A stretch of DNA of 64,000 bases. Origin: Phormidesmis priestleyi BC1401. Its GTDB lineage: Bacteria; Cyanobacteriota; Cyanobacteriia; Leptolyngbyales; Leptolyngbyaceae. Shown in pieces: positions 48,401-56,313 of the stretch (positions are counted from its first letter, which is position 1; each line of letters starts with the position of its first letter). A program made the position numbers and the translations under genes. Below the pieces are notes generated by a model, which had not been told where the DNA came from, did no database searches, and was given only the letters and a program-made list of their open reading frames with translations. Location: the NCBI RefSeq assembly GCF_001650195.1, contig NZ_LXYR01000007.1:62001-126000 (forward strand), given 5' to 3'.

Positions 48401-48607
48401 ACGAGTTGGATTGGGCTTTGTAGAAGGTGGGTGACTAGCCGTGTATTTTGCTGCCGCAGCGCGAATCCTTTCGGCTTCGTCTCCTGTAATCGTGCTGCTG
48501 TGGCTCTTGACCGAAATGTTTAGTTGTTCACAAATCGCTAAAAGATCCCTATTGTCTAGATTCAATTCTCGTGATAACTCGTAAATTCTGACTTTGGCGT
48601 TGTTCAT
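45482..48607 (-). CDS. infB: Translation initiation factor IF-2
   Basis: About 1041 residues from the ATG at 48607, the point where the conserved [22 protein letters not shown] begins; a start 15 nt upstream is less likely. The N-terminal IF2_N motif is followed by roughly 400 residues of Pro/Ala/Arg-rich linker, longer than in enterobacteria but typical for cyanobacteria. The GTPase domain then has [18 protein letters not shown] (G1), [10 protein letters not shown] (G3) and VAINKID (G4). C-terminal domains bind initiator tRNA. It delivers fMet-tRNA to the 30S subunit. Confidence 0.95.
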   Translation of the reverse strand: MNNAKVRIYELSRELNLDNRDLLAICEQLNISVKSHSSTITGDEAERIRAAAAKYTASHPPSTKPNPTRQTASSQPAEIRKKTPLNIQKKQQILEIRRPITRSAPSEQQSELKAPPSAPTQPGQASVDSIDSSHSTSKPELELETSGAELAAPIESLKEAEPEISAAPVATPQAASPATRKPSMSISVELVEEKPLSQPPARPAATAFRPSTATKPVLKRDKPAQTAPSTEAPRREAGVAPQREGGRPQTGAPGEGVRRPVPGGRPSEDRSAPRPQTIVELRRPKPQAPSDFAASGDGTALAGQPVLRINRPTKPSADAPVAPGPLDLQLNKPTPPKPKRAKGWDDEEEEVQEFPTDKAKLAAKGKRRAQPKIDEDDDDDLDGSAGGGIVDAAQMSISLARPAKPKGLPGQIRVAAAPTPAAPQRKKSGGTRDRRDRRDQEVKVERPETITLTGGLTVQDLAQRLSVPATDVITKLFMKGIAATITQTLDIGTATMVAEEYGVEVEAGEKEEAARKVTEMVGAEDLEHLIRRPPVVTIMGHVDHGKTTLLDSIRKTKVAQGEAGGITQHIGAYHVDVEHNGKEQQVVFLDTPGHEAFTAMRARGARVTDIAILVVAADDGVQPQTIEAISHAKAAGVPIVVAINKIDKEGAQPDRVKQELTEYALVPEEWGGDTIMVPVSAISGDNLDTLLEMILLVAEVEDLSANPDRSARGTVIEAHLDKAKGPVATLLIQNGTLRVGDILVAGSSLGKVRAMVDDRNKRVQVASPSFAVEVLGLSDVPAAGDEFEVFQDEREARAVADARADEQRQSRLLAAVSSRRVSLNTLSQKAQEGDLKELNLVLKADVQGSVEAILGSLRQLPQNEVQVRVLYAAPGEISETDVDLAAASDAVVIGFNTTLAPGARQAADRAGVDVRDYNIIYKLLDDVQGAMEGLLEPEMIEEPLGQVEVRAVFPVGRGAVAGCYVLSGKIIRNCKIRVRRGTNLLHEGNLDSLKRMKEDAREVNAGYECGIGLDNFSAWVVGDIIEAYRMVSKRRTLSLVR

Positions 48608-49279
48608 CCACTCTTCCCTCATTCGATCCAGGTTGTCACATAGTTGCCTTCTGTTTTGACTAAAACTACATTCGATCTGGGTTGACTCTGTGTGACGCTC
48701 CTACCGCTTTTCAAAGCTCTGACGGTGGTCGGAAGCCCGAAAATGTTTGGAGCGCCTCTGATGAAACAATCTTTAAAGACTGACTGCTTCACACTGTAGA
48801 CAGCTTTTACGTTTTTTCGTAAAAGTCCATCGAGACTTTTAGTAGGCTGGCATAACTGAGAATCTGTCTCAGCGATCACCCACCCTGTCTCTACTATTGT
48901 CGCACTCACACACACTTATCGGTACTTCAAACAGATCAAACTCCAGCAGAAAAACATCTAGACCTAAGTCTAGGGGTTGCAGCGTTAAGTTATCGATCTG
49001 AACCTGAAGAAAATCTTTCAAAGGCAAACTCTGATTCCTCAAAGTAGGTTGACTAAATTTCCAGAAAAAGATTTGTTTGGCACGAGAGCAATCACTCAAG
49101 TTAGCCAGCTTGGGATAGTCAAGACAATTTCGATTTTAGCGAACCCGACCCCTGATGACTGCATGGAGCCTGATGTAATGCTTCACTTCCTACTTTTCCT
49201 TGCCTTCCATGAGTTCGCCTTTACAAGCGCTGGAGTTGGCTATCAATCCCTATGACGGTACTCTTATGATATCGCAATT
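48608..49279. other. Unusually long spacer between ylxR and infB
   Basis: About 670 bp separate ylxR and infB on the same strand. Several short frames cross it on both strands, none with recognised features. It might hold an internal infB promoter, a decayed gene or a long processed leader; the sequence does not decide between these. Confidence 0.5.
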
Positions 49280-49591
49280 TCAATTAGTGGGTAGGTTAGG
49301 GGACGCAATTAAACCTAAATCACCCGTCGTAGGTGGGCTTGTTGTCTCTGAAAGACGGTGCCACAGAGCTTTATAGATTTGGTCAGAAACGGCTGCTTTG
49401 AGGACACGACTCAATCGATCCTTTTTCTGAGCGGCTGTTAAACACTCAGGTTTAGGACAGAGATAGGCAGATCGTCCCATCCCTTGGTCGAGGACGATCG
49501 TGCCCGATGAGTGACTTTTAACAACTCGCCAAAACTCATCTTTAGGGGCAGATCGACGACAACTAACACAGCGGCGATAGTTAGGTTCCAT
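49280..49591 (-). CDS. ylxR: YlxR (RnpM)-family RNA-binding protein
   Basis: A 103-residue DUF448 protein. The family signature YRRCVSCRRSAPKDEFWRVV opens it and GRSAYLCPKPECLTAAQKK follows. Homologues bind RNA, and the B. subtilis protein (RnpM) has been reported to modulate RNase P. It lies between nusA and infB in the usual order; nusA ends 42 bp before it. Confidence 0.9.
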   Translation of the reverse strand: MEPNYRRCVSCRRSAPKDEFWRVVKSHSSGTIVLDQGMGRSAYLCPKPECLTAAQKKDRLSRVLKAAVSDQIYKALWHRLSETTSPPTTGDLGLIASPNLPTN

Positions 49592-49633
49592 GAGAAAATA
49601 ATGGAGCGTATATCACACGCCCCCACTCTAGGA

Positions 49634-50959
49634 TCAAATCTCGTCTTCAGTTGACTCGTTTTCTGAGGTCTCGGGCTGAGACTCGACCGCGGTCACAGGC
49701 TGCTCAGTCTCAGTCTCATACTCCTCTTCGTCGTAATATTCGTCTTCATAATATTCGGCTTCAGCCTGCTCTTGAGCAAGACGGCGAGACTCTTCTAAAG
49801 CAGCGCTCTTCTCATTTTCAGCTTCGTAGTCGTATTTTTTGATGTCTTTGATGTCAATTTTCCAGCCAGTCAGACGGGCAGCAAGACGGACGTTTTGACC
49901 TTCTTTTCCGATCGCCAAGCTCAGTTGATCTTCAGCTACCAAAATATGTGCTTGGCGACCATCGGGATCGACGAGACGCACTTCATCTACCCGAGCCGGA
50001 CTCAGAGCATTCGCGATATAAGTCGAGGGATCGGGTGACCAGCGAATCACGTCAATTTTCTCGCCCCGCAATTCGTTCACGACTGCCTGAATTCGAGATC
50101 CTCGCGCCCCGATACACGCCCCAACCGGATCAACGTCACGTTCTAACGTATCAACCGCGATTTTAGTCCGAGGACCAACGTAGCGAGAGGGAGGATTGGC
50201 TTCCCGCGCTACTGCCACAATGCGGACGATATCATCCTGAATTTCAGGAACTTCATTCTCAAACAGATAGACGACCAGCCCTGCGTCAGCCCTAGAAACC
50301 AGAAGCTGGGGACCTCGATGAGATCCTTCGCTCACTTTTTTTAAATAGACTCTAAACGTGGCGTTTGCTCGGTAGTTGTCGTTGGGCAACTGGTCACGTT
50401 TCAGCAATTCTGCTTCGACTTCTGGCTGACCGAATCCGCTCGTCACCGCCATGATCACGGACTGTCGCTCAAATCGCAGCACTCTGGCTTGCACGATCGT
50501 TCCTTCCAACTCCTGGAACTCTTCTTGAACGAGTTTGCGCTGCTGATCCCGCAGTTTTTGCGCCAAAACTTGCTTGGTCTGAATCGCCGCCATCCGTCCA
50601 AAGTCGCCCTGTTCGGGGGTGACATCTAAAACCACTGTGTCGCCAGGTTGGGCTTCAGCCGCGACCTCCTGCACTTCTTTCAGCGCAATCTGGTGATCGG
50701 GGTTGTTGACCTCTTCAACGATCGTCTTGGTTGCCAAGACGCGAAAGCCTTCTTCGTCGGTGTCTAGCTCGACTTCAAAGTTATCGAAATATTCTTCTTC
50801 AAAGTTGGGGCTGTCCATGCGCTGGGTGCGCCGAAACCGCTCATATCCCTTCATCAGGGCTTCGCGCAGAGCGGCTTGGACTGAGAGCTTGGGCAGGTTG
50901 CGCTCTCGACTAATGCTATCGATCATGTCTTTGAGTCCGGGTAAGGCGACCATTGACAT
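49634..50959 (-). CDS. nusA: Transcription termination/antitermination factor NusA
   Basis: A 441-residue NusA with an N-terminal RNA-polymerase-binding domain, an S1 domain (about 135-205) and two KH domains. Features include ARSREANPPSRYVGPRTKIAV-like sequence, DPVGACIGARGSRIQAVVNEL and LAIGKEGQNVRLAARLTGWK. The C-terminus is highly acidic (EYYEDEYYDEEEYETE), and the alpha-CTD-binding AR repeats of E. coli NusA are absent. Acts with RNA polymerase in pausing and termination. Confidence 0.95.
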   Translation of the reverse strand: MSMVALPGLKDMIDSISRERNLPKLSVQAALREALMKGYERFRRTQRMDSPNFEEEYFDNFEVELDTDEEGFRVLATKTIVEEVNNPDHQIALKEVQEVAAEAQPGDTVVLDVTPEQGDFGRMAAIQTKQVLAQKLRDQQRKLVQEEFQELEGTIVQARVLRFERQSVIMAVTSGFGQPEVEAELLKRDQLPNDNYRANATFRVYLKKVSEGSHRGPQLLVSRADAGLVVYLFENEVPEIQDDIVRIVAVAREANPPSRYVGPRTKIAVDTLERDVDPVGACIGARGSRIQAVVNELRGEKIDVIRWSPDPSTYIANALSPARVDEVRLVDPDGRQAHILVAEDQLSLAIGKEGQNVRLAARLTGWKIDIKDIKKYDYEAENEKSAALEESRRLAQEQAEAEYYEDEYYDEEEYETETEQPVTAVESQPETSENESTEDEI

Positions 50960-51020
50960 AGTGAAATCTCCGTGAATATTAGATTGTTAGAAAGGGGATT
51001 AGGTCAATCAGCAGAATGGT

Positions 51021-51485
51021 CTATTCTTCACCTTCGACCAATTGAACCTGAGCGACTAAATCGCGGGGAATGGTAATCGGTCGTCCTTTTTGGTTGAGAT
51101 AGACGGCTTTTTCATCTCGACGAACTAAGTCTCCTGTCCAATCGGTGTGACCTTTGTAAGGTTCAGAGGTGGTGATGATCGCCAGAAACCCTCGAAACGA
51201 GATGAACTCTCGATCGGTGGTGAGAAGCCGTGAAACGCCAGGACTCGACACCTCCAACACATAGTTGTCTGGGAAGAAATCAGTGCCATCGAGGACAGGC
51301 TCTAAAGCACGGCTCATTCGTTCGCAGTCTTCTAGCCCAGTGTCATCTTGCTTGTTTCGCACGTCTAGCCGCAGCACTGGAGGATTTTGATGGGTATGAA
51401 ATACCGCTGCAACAACTTCCAAGCCCAAAGAGTCTGCCACGGGGGCAGCGAGATCGAGGATTTGGGGAACCAGAGGATGCGCCAT
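51021..51485 (-). CDS. rimP: Ribosome maturation factor RimP
   Basis: A 154-residue 30S assembly factor. It contains LGLEVVAAVFHTHQNPPVLRLDV, DCERMSRALEPVLD and DNYVLEVSSPGVSRLLTT, all family hallmarks. First gene of the operon with nusA. A terminator-like hairpin sits 19-45 nt upstream of its ATG, and GGAG lies about 10 nt before the start. Confidence 0.92.
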   Translation of the reverse strand: MAHPLVPQILDLAAPVADSLGLEVVAAVFHTHQNPPVLRLDVRNKQDDTGLEDCERMSRALEPVLDGTDFFPDNYVLEVSSPGVSRLLTTDREFISFRGFLAIITTSEPYKGHTDWTGDLVRRDEKAVYLNQKGRPITIPRDLVAQVQLVEGEE

Positions 51486-51503
51486 TTGACCACTACTCCA
51501 AAT

Positions 51504-51530
51504 AAAAAAAGTGGGTCATATTGCCCACTT
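51504..51530 (-). promoter_or_regulatory. Intrinsic-terminator hairpin in the rimP leader, candidate attenuator
   Basis: Read on the minus strand, AAGTGGG (51530-51524), an 8-nt loop and CCCACTT (51515-51509) are followed by a T-run down to 51504. The structure lies immediately before the rimP ribosome binding site, and the next upstream gene on this strand (the porin) ends 400 bp away. A terminator inside the leader of an operon that encodes NusA suggests autoregulation; this is inference. Confidence 0.65.
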
Positions 51531-51641
51531 CTCATGAATTTACTTCATGAAACTCGGTGACGAACAGCGAACTGTCCTTCCTGGTTTCTAGTTTAGCGGA
51601 TGGATCTCATAAGTAGGTGATGGAATTAGTCGGAAGACGCA

Positions 51642-51699
51642 TTTCGGCTGCGCTCAACGCTCAAAGCCAGAACTCCCAGCAGGTTTAGCGCAGTCGAAA
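51642..51699. repeat. Inverted repeat with TTTCGGCTGCGCT arms
   Basis: TTTCGGCTGCGCT (51642-51654) faces AGCGCAGTCGAAA (51687-51699); 12 of 13 bases pair. It resembles dispersed extragenic repeats common in filamentous cyanobacteria. It lies in the non-coding gap between the porin and rimP. Confidence 0.6.
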
Positions 51700-51718
51700 C
51701 CCATCGCCACAAGCCGAC

Positions 51719-51760
51719 TTTAATTGCGCCTGTCTACTTAAGTAGGTAGGCGCAATTAAA
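51719..51760. repeat. 42-bp near-perfect palindrome
   Basis: TTTAATTGCGCCT, GT, CTACTT and then AAGTAG, GT, AGGCGCAATTAAA form a palindrome centred at 51739/51740, with only the central GT/GT pair unmatched. A partial copy of its left arm (TTTAATTAAGTCTGTCTACTTAGTAG-like, about 51869-51894) lies on the far side of the adjoining repeat element. Confidence 0.7.
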
Positions 51761-51767
51761 CTGAAGA

Positions 51768-51850
51768 CCCTCATCCCCTAATCCCTTCTCAAGGAGAAGA
51801 GGAACTAGATTCTGGCTCCCTCTCCTGCGGGAGAGGGCTGGGGTGAGGGT
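51768..51850. repeat. Dispersed extragenic repeat, copy 1
   Basis: The element begins CCCTCATCCCCTAATCCC and ends with CTGGGGTGAGGG, with internal inverted blocks (CTTCTCAAGGAGAAG and CCCTCTCCTGCGGGAGAGGG). A second copy lies at 58090-58170. Repeats of this type occur widely between bacterial genes. Confidence 0.7.
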
Positions 51851-51928
51851 ATCTCCCGCATTTTATGTTTAATTAAGTCTGTCTACTTAGTAGCGTGTTT
51901 TTCAGTTTTCATCGATTGCCGAATTAAC

Positions 51929-53761
51929 CTAGAACGTAAACGTTGTCCGAATTACAGGCACTGTGATGGTTCGGTTGCCGCTAAATCCTTCAGGGTTAAA
52001 GATCACAAACACGCCGGGAGTGATACTAATGTTGTCGTTGACCTTGTATTTGAAATACGCTTCCAGGTGATAAGGTTTAGCGTCTTCAGGTTTGGGAGAC
52101 GCTGCCCCTGAAACGCGATCGCGAGCAGGTGGTTGACCAAACAAAAGCCCGAAGGTGCTACCGGGTGTCAGAACGTCTTTAATGTGAATTCCGCCCATGT
52201 AGCTCAGAATGTTGGTAGAAGCCTCTGGACCAGTCACTGCATTGACAAAGCTATAAAAGCCGAACCCAGTCAAGGTAATTTTAGGCGTAATTCTCCAAGC
52301 GGCTGTCGCACCCACTGAATCGAGACTCACCGGAGTAGTTGCCCCAACATTAGGAATCGCCCCGACTGCAACCGCCGCTTCTCCTAAACCGAGAATGTTG
52401 ATTTGGTGGTAGCTGTGGGCATAGTTTAGCGCTAAGTCGATCGCGGGAGTCGGTTTGATCGTGAGTTGTGTCGCTGCGACGTAGCTGCCACCGAACAACC
52501 CTGCACCTAGAGGAGTCCCTCCTGCTAACCCTCCATTGGCTGGCAGACTCGCATTCACACTGCCATACAGCGCTCGGAGGTCTAATGCATCTGAAATATT
52601 CCAAATGAACCCTGCCGCAGAAGCTAGCCCAATTTCAGAGGTGCCGCCGGAAATTCGCAAGATGGGGTTCATGTTGCCAAATCGTGAGACAGACTCTTGC
52701 CCGTCTCCATAAAATGGGACGATCGCAGGAAACGCATCATCCACTTCAGCAGCCGTGCCAGCAAACAACGTGAGCTTATTGATGCCAGACGGGAAAATGT
52801 AGAGCAGTTTATAAAGCCCGATCGAGTTGTTGTTCCCAGGCGCACCACTCAAATTTGAGGGATTGGTTGCACCAAACTGAGGTTCAAAGGCTAGACGAGC
52901 ATTGCTGGCAGTGCCAAAGATGCTGTCTGCATAGCCTAACGTTCCTGAGAGGCTGTCTCGACGCGGAGAACCAATTGCCGATCCCAACCCTCCGCCAAAG
53001 TTATACGCCTGCAATCCAGTAATCAGAAGATCTTTGCCCGAAAAACTGGTTAAGAGCTTTAGCCGCACTCGATTGTTAAAAACGACGTTGGCATCGTTTC
53101 CAGGTGCGCCGCCTGTAGTGGTTCCCGATGCCAGCGATCGACGATTTCCCAAACCGGGATAGGCTCCATAAGCGGATGCAAGACTAAAGATTACTTCACC
53201 ACTTAGCTTTGTTGTCGTCGAGAATTGCTGTTTTTCCAGTGTGGTCGTTCTGGCTTCTAAGGCATCGACTCGACCGCGCACGGTGGCGAGTTCGGCGGCA
53301 AATTCTTCTTGCAGTTTTTGCAGGGTTGCCAGGTCTTCTTTCTTGACCAAATCGGCTGTAGCAGCGGCAATCAGTTCGTTAACTCGATCGAGACACGCAT
53401 TCAGCCCGGCAGCGAATTCATAGCGAGTCAGTGCCCGATTGCCGCGAAAGGTCTTGTCGGGATATCCCACAATGCAACCATATCGCTCAACCAGCGATTG
53501 CAGCGCTTGAAATGCCCAGTCAGTCGGTCTAACGTCTGATAGCTGTGAGACTGAGGTCACCTGCTCTATTTCAGAGACGGAGAGTGATGAGGGGCGCTCG
53601 ATCGCGCCGCTTTTATCTTGAGGCGACAGTTGAGCAACTTTAGAAGATGAGACGGTCTCAGCCTCGGACGCAGCCACAGGCAATCCTACTAAAGGAATCG
53701 ACCCAGCTAGCAAACAAGCCAAGCCAATTTTTTGAGTCAGTGAAACGTGTTTCTTGTTCAT
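51929..53761 (-). CDS. Iron-uptake porin (SLH domain, OprB-type barrel)
   Basis: A 610-residue outer-membrane protein. A signal peptide (about 1-30, IGLACLLAGSIPLVGLPVAA) is followed by an SLH domain (about 75-130: DVRPTDWAFQALQSLVERYG, YPDKTFRGNRALTRYEFA) and a coiled coil (about 135-180). The carbohydrate-selective OprB-like barrel ends in aromatic TFTF. Cyanobacterial SLH porins carry ions, including inorganic iron, across the outer membrane. No clear Fur box was seen upstream. Confidence 0.88.
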   Translation of the reverse strand: MNKKHVSLTQKIGLACLLAGSIPLVGLPVAASEAETVSSSKVAQLSPQDKSGAIERPSSLSVSEIEQVTSVSQLSDVRPTDWAFQALQSLVERYGCIVGYPDKTFRGNRALTRYEFAAGLNACLDRVNELIAAATADLVKKEDLATLQKLQEEFAAELATVRGRVDALEARTTTLEKQQFSTTTKLSGEVIFSLASAYGAYPGLGNRRSLASGTTTGGAPGNDANVVFNNRVRLKLLTSFSGKDLLITGLQAYNFGGGLGSAIGSPRRDSLSGTLGYADSIFGTASNARLAFEPQFGATNPSNLSGAPGNNNSIGLYKLLYIFPSGINKLTLFAGTAAEVDDAFPAIVPFYGDGQESVSRFGNMNPILRISGGTSEIGLASAAGFIWNISDALDLRALYGSVNASLPANGGLAGGTPLGAGLFGGSYVAATQLTIKPTPAIDLALNYAHSYHQINILGLGEAAVAVGAIPNVGATTPVSLDSVGATAAWRITPKITLTGFGFYSFVNAVTGPEASTNILSYMGGIHIKDVLTPGSTFGLLFGQPPARDRVSGAASPKPEDAKPYHLEAYFKYKVNDNISITPGVFVIFNPEGFSGNRTITVPVIRTTFTF

Positions 53762-54188
53762 GATAAATCCTCACACCAAAGAGAATAGAAGCTGCGATCA
53801 CTAACGAATGTAATCGTTTTAGACAGAAAATTTAGAGGAACTTAACTTTAGCACTTTGCGGCACAAATCGTTTTCCAGAAAGGCTTTTGACCTTCTTTTG
53901 AAATACAGTTCTGCTAAACGATGCGCCCAGAACTAAACCTCAACTGCCAAAAACTTACATGAATAAGTTAGTAAGTAAAAATTAAGACACTGAATTTTCG
54001 TGTAATCAAACTCTAATGGTCAGAGGGGTCTAATTGAAATAGGTGCTAGCTCTAAAATTGTGATGGTTTGAATAGAGCGAGTTTGATGACTTAGTTCCAG
54101 AGGCTTTTTGCGGATAGTTTGAGCAGAGCTTGCGCGATCGATCAAACTGGCTCTATCATAGTAAGCTGTGTTGAATTAGAGCAATCCC
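53762..54188. other. Divergent intergenic region between the porin and rpmI
   Basis: About 425 bp holding promoters for both directions. Near rpmI, AGTTTGA (54116-54122) can pair with TCAAACT (54142-54148), while AGAGC (54125-54129) can pair with GCTCT (54150-54154). The two pairings interlock and cannot form together. The arrangement may be an autoregulatory leader for the L35-L20 unit. Confidence 0.4.
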
Positions 54189-54386
54189 ATGCCCAAGCTG
54201 AAGACCCGTAAATCTGCTGCTAAACGTTTCAGAGTGAGTGGAACTGGCAAGATCATGCGCCGAAACACCCACAGAGCACACTTGTTAGAGCACAAAAGCC
54301 CCGCTCGTCGCCGTCGCCTTGCTGGAATGTCAGTGGTAGACGAGCGAGATGCAGGCAACGTTCGGGCAATGCTGCCTTACTTGTAA
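54189..54386 (+). CDS. rpmI: 50S ribosomal protein L35
   Basis: A 65-residue basic protein. [20 protein letters not shown] and a later [16 protein letters not shown] are family signatures. It precedes rplT by 77 bp, the usual order, but infC does not precede it here. Confidence 0.96.
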   Translation: MPKLKTRKSAAKRFRVSGTGKIMRRNTHRAHLLEHKSPARRRRLAGMSVVDERDAGNVRAMLPYL

Positions 54387-54463
54387 GGACAGATTGGGTC
54401 GAGCAGGCGATGTTGGGGCGATCGAGATTCTGTCTCACAGTATTTAAGTAAGGACATCAAACA

Positions 54464-54817
54464 ATGACACGGGTAAAGCGCGGTAATGTCGCTCGTAAGC
54501 GCCGCAAAAAAATTCTGAAGCTTGCGAAAGGGTTTCGGGGGTCACACTCGACAATTTTTCGCACCGCAAATCAGCAGGTGATGAAGGCACTGCGGAATGC
54601 CTATCGCGATCGCCGCAAACGGAAGCGCGATTTCCGTCGGCTGTGGATCACTCGCATCAATGCAGCCGCTCGGATGCACGGACTGAGCTATAGCAAACTG
54701 ATTGGCAATCTTAAGAAGGTGGACATTGAGATCAACCGTAAGATGTTGGCTCAGTTGGCGATTCTCGATCCAGATGGCTTTGCGAAAGTGCTAGAACTTG
54801 CTGCTCAAGCAAAATAG
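54464..54817 (+). CDS. rplT: 50S ribosomal protein L20
   Basis: A 117-residue protein required early in 50S assembly. [40 protein letters not shown] and [19 protein letters not shown] match the family. In other bacteria L20 represses its own operon by binding the leader. The next gene starts close to its stop. Confidence 0.96.
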   Translation: MTRVKRGNVARKRRKKILKLAKGFRGSHSTIFRTANQQVMKALRNAYRDRRKRKRDFRRLWITRINAAARMHGLSYSKLIGNLKKVDIEINRKMLAQLAILDPDGFAKVLELAAQAK

Positions 54818-54842
54818 AGTCGTCGATCGACTGACCCTCTTG

Positions 54843-55631
54843 ATGAACCGGAAACGGCAGTCAGTTTTACTCAAAATCATCGGACTGTGGACGTTAGGGG
54901 CGCAATTTACCGTGCCCCTTTGTTCGTTGGCGGCAGATTTGGAGACGATCGCTCACAGAGGTCAACTGATTGTTGCCGTTAAAGATAGTCTGCGTCCTTT
55001 AGGCTTCCGTGACGCGAAGGGCAACCTACAAGGGCTAGAAATCGATATCGCCGAACGATTGGCACAAGAGTTGCTAGGCAAATCGGGTTCTGTTGTCTTT
55101 AAGCCTGTTAGCAATCGGGATCGGCTTGCAGTTGTGATGAATGGTCAGGTGGATTTGACAATCGCCAGCGTTACCGCAACAACCTCTCGATCGCGGATTG
55201 TCAGTTTTAGCGCTCCCTATTATCTAGATGGAACCGCTCTAATCACCAATATTTCTGCAATTCAAGGACTCACTGATTTAACCAATCGGACGATCGCCGT
55301 CCTCAACGACTCCAGCACGATCGCGACTCTGCGATATCGGTTGCCTCAAGCCAAACTGATCGGAGTCAACTCCTACATCGAAGCGAAAGCGTTATTAGAG
55401 TCTGGGAAAGCGATCGCATTTGCCTCTGACACCAGCGTCTTGAGTGGCTGGGTACAGGAGTTTCCGACCTATCGGCTGTTACCGTTGCGTCTCTCAACAG
55501 AGCCACTTTGCGTTGTTTTACCAAAAGGTGTTCAATATGACGAGTTGCGACGGCGCATCGATCGGGCACTCGATCGTTGGAAAGCAGAAGGATGGCTTCA
55601 GCAGAGAGCGATCTATTGGGGGCTTCTGTGA
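54843..55631 (+). CDS. Solute-binding protein, amino-acid ABC transporter type
   Basis: About 262 residues from the ATG at 54843; a TTG at 54798 inside rplT is unlikely. An N-terminal hydrophobic export signal (LLKIIGLWTLGAQFTVPLCS) is followed by a SBP_bac_3 domain: RGQLIVAVKDSLRPLGFRD, LEIDIAERLAQELLG, LTIASVTATTSRSRIVSFS. It binds small polar solutes in the periplasm. No permease gene lies nearby. Confidence 0.83.
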   Translation: MNRKRQSVLLKIIGLWTLGAQFTVPLCSLAADLETIAHRGQLIVAVKDSLRPLGFRDAKGNLQGLEIDIAERLAQELLGKSGSVVFKPVSNRDRLAVVMNGQVDLTIASVTATTSRSRIVSFSAPYYLDGTALITNISAIQGLTDLTNRTIAVLNDSSTIATLRYRLPQAKLIGVNSYIEAKALLESGKAIAFASDTSVLSGWVQEFPTYRLLPLRLSTEPLCVVLPKGVQYDELRRRIDRALDRWKAEGWLQQRAIYWGLL

Positions 55632-55705
55632 GATACCTTGAAAGGAGGGGCGCAGTCGAACTTTTGCCTCAACTATCTGTGTTTTAATTCAAAAGTGATA
55701 AAACT

Positions 55706-56233
55706 ATGCAGAGCTATCTTCCGATCGCTTATATCTCTGGTTTGTTAGCACTACTTGCCATTGCGGCTATCGCCGTTTTTCGTCAAGTGCTCAAAACCCA
55801 GAAGATTGAAAAAGCTCTTTCTCGGCTGCAAGGCAAACTTGGCACCGAGAAAGGAACGGCTCAGGAATATTACGAATTGGGCAGCATTTTGCTAGATAAG
55901 CGGATTTATGTGCAAGCGATCGCGCAGTTTCAAAAGGCAATTAAAGCAGAAACCCTGGAGGGGTTAGAACTGGCAGTCGTGTACAACGCGCTGGGCTTTA
56001 CTTACTTTTCTCAAGAACAATATGATCTGGCACTTCGCAACTATAAAGAAGCCCTGAAGCTCGCCCCAGACTATGTGACGGCTCTTAACAATCTCGGACA
56101 TGCCTATGAGCGAAAACAGCTAGCTGCTCCTGCACTCGAAGTTTACGAGAAAGCATTGACGCTCGAACCCACTAACCAGACCGCCAAGCGTCGGGCAGAC
56201 TCTCTGCGAAAACGTTTGGTTCCGTCGTCTTAA
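55706..56233 (+). CDS. ycf37: Ycf37-like TPR protein (photosystem I assembly)
   Basis: A 175-residue protein with one N-terminal TM helix (about 5-26, IAYISGLLALLAIAAIAVF) and three TPR motifs (for example VYNALGFTYFSQEQYDLALR and VTALNNLGHAYERKQLAA). Anchor plus TPR order, length and EKGTAQEYYELGSILL fit Ycf37, which aids photosystem I assembly or stability. A generic TPR protein remains possible. Confidence 0.7.
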   Translation: MQSYLPIAYISGLLALLAIAAIAVFRQVLKTQKIEKALSRLQGKLGTEKGTAQEYYELGSILLDKRIYVQAIAQFQKAIKAETLEGLELAVVYNALGFTYFSQEQYDLALRNYKEALKLAPDYVTALNNLGHAYERKQLAAPALEVYEKALTLEPTNQTAKRRADSLRKRLVPSS

Positions 56234-56248
56234 TCTATGAGATTGATC

Positions 56249-56293
56249 AAAAAAAGTGGGTGCTGAGTTCAACAACTTGGCACCCACTTTTTT
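56249..56293. terminator. Bidirectional intrinsic terminator between ycf37 and the FecR gene
   Basis: AAAAAAGTGGGTGC pairs with GCACCCACTTTTTT around a 16-nt loop, giving a 14-bp stem with an A-run on one side and a T-run on the other. It lies between convergent genes (stops at 56233 and 56314) and would end both transcripts. Confidence 0.9.
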
Positions 56294-56313
56294 AAAGTTT
56301 CGGCTACTTGAGA

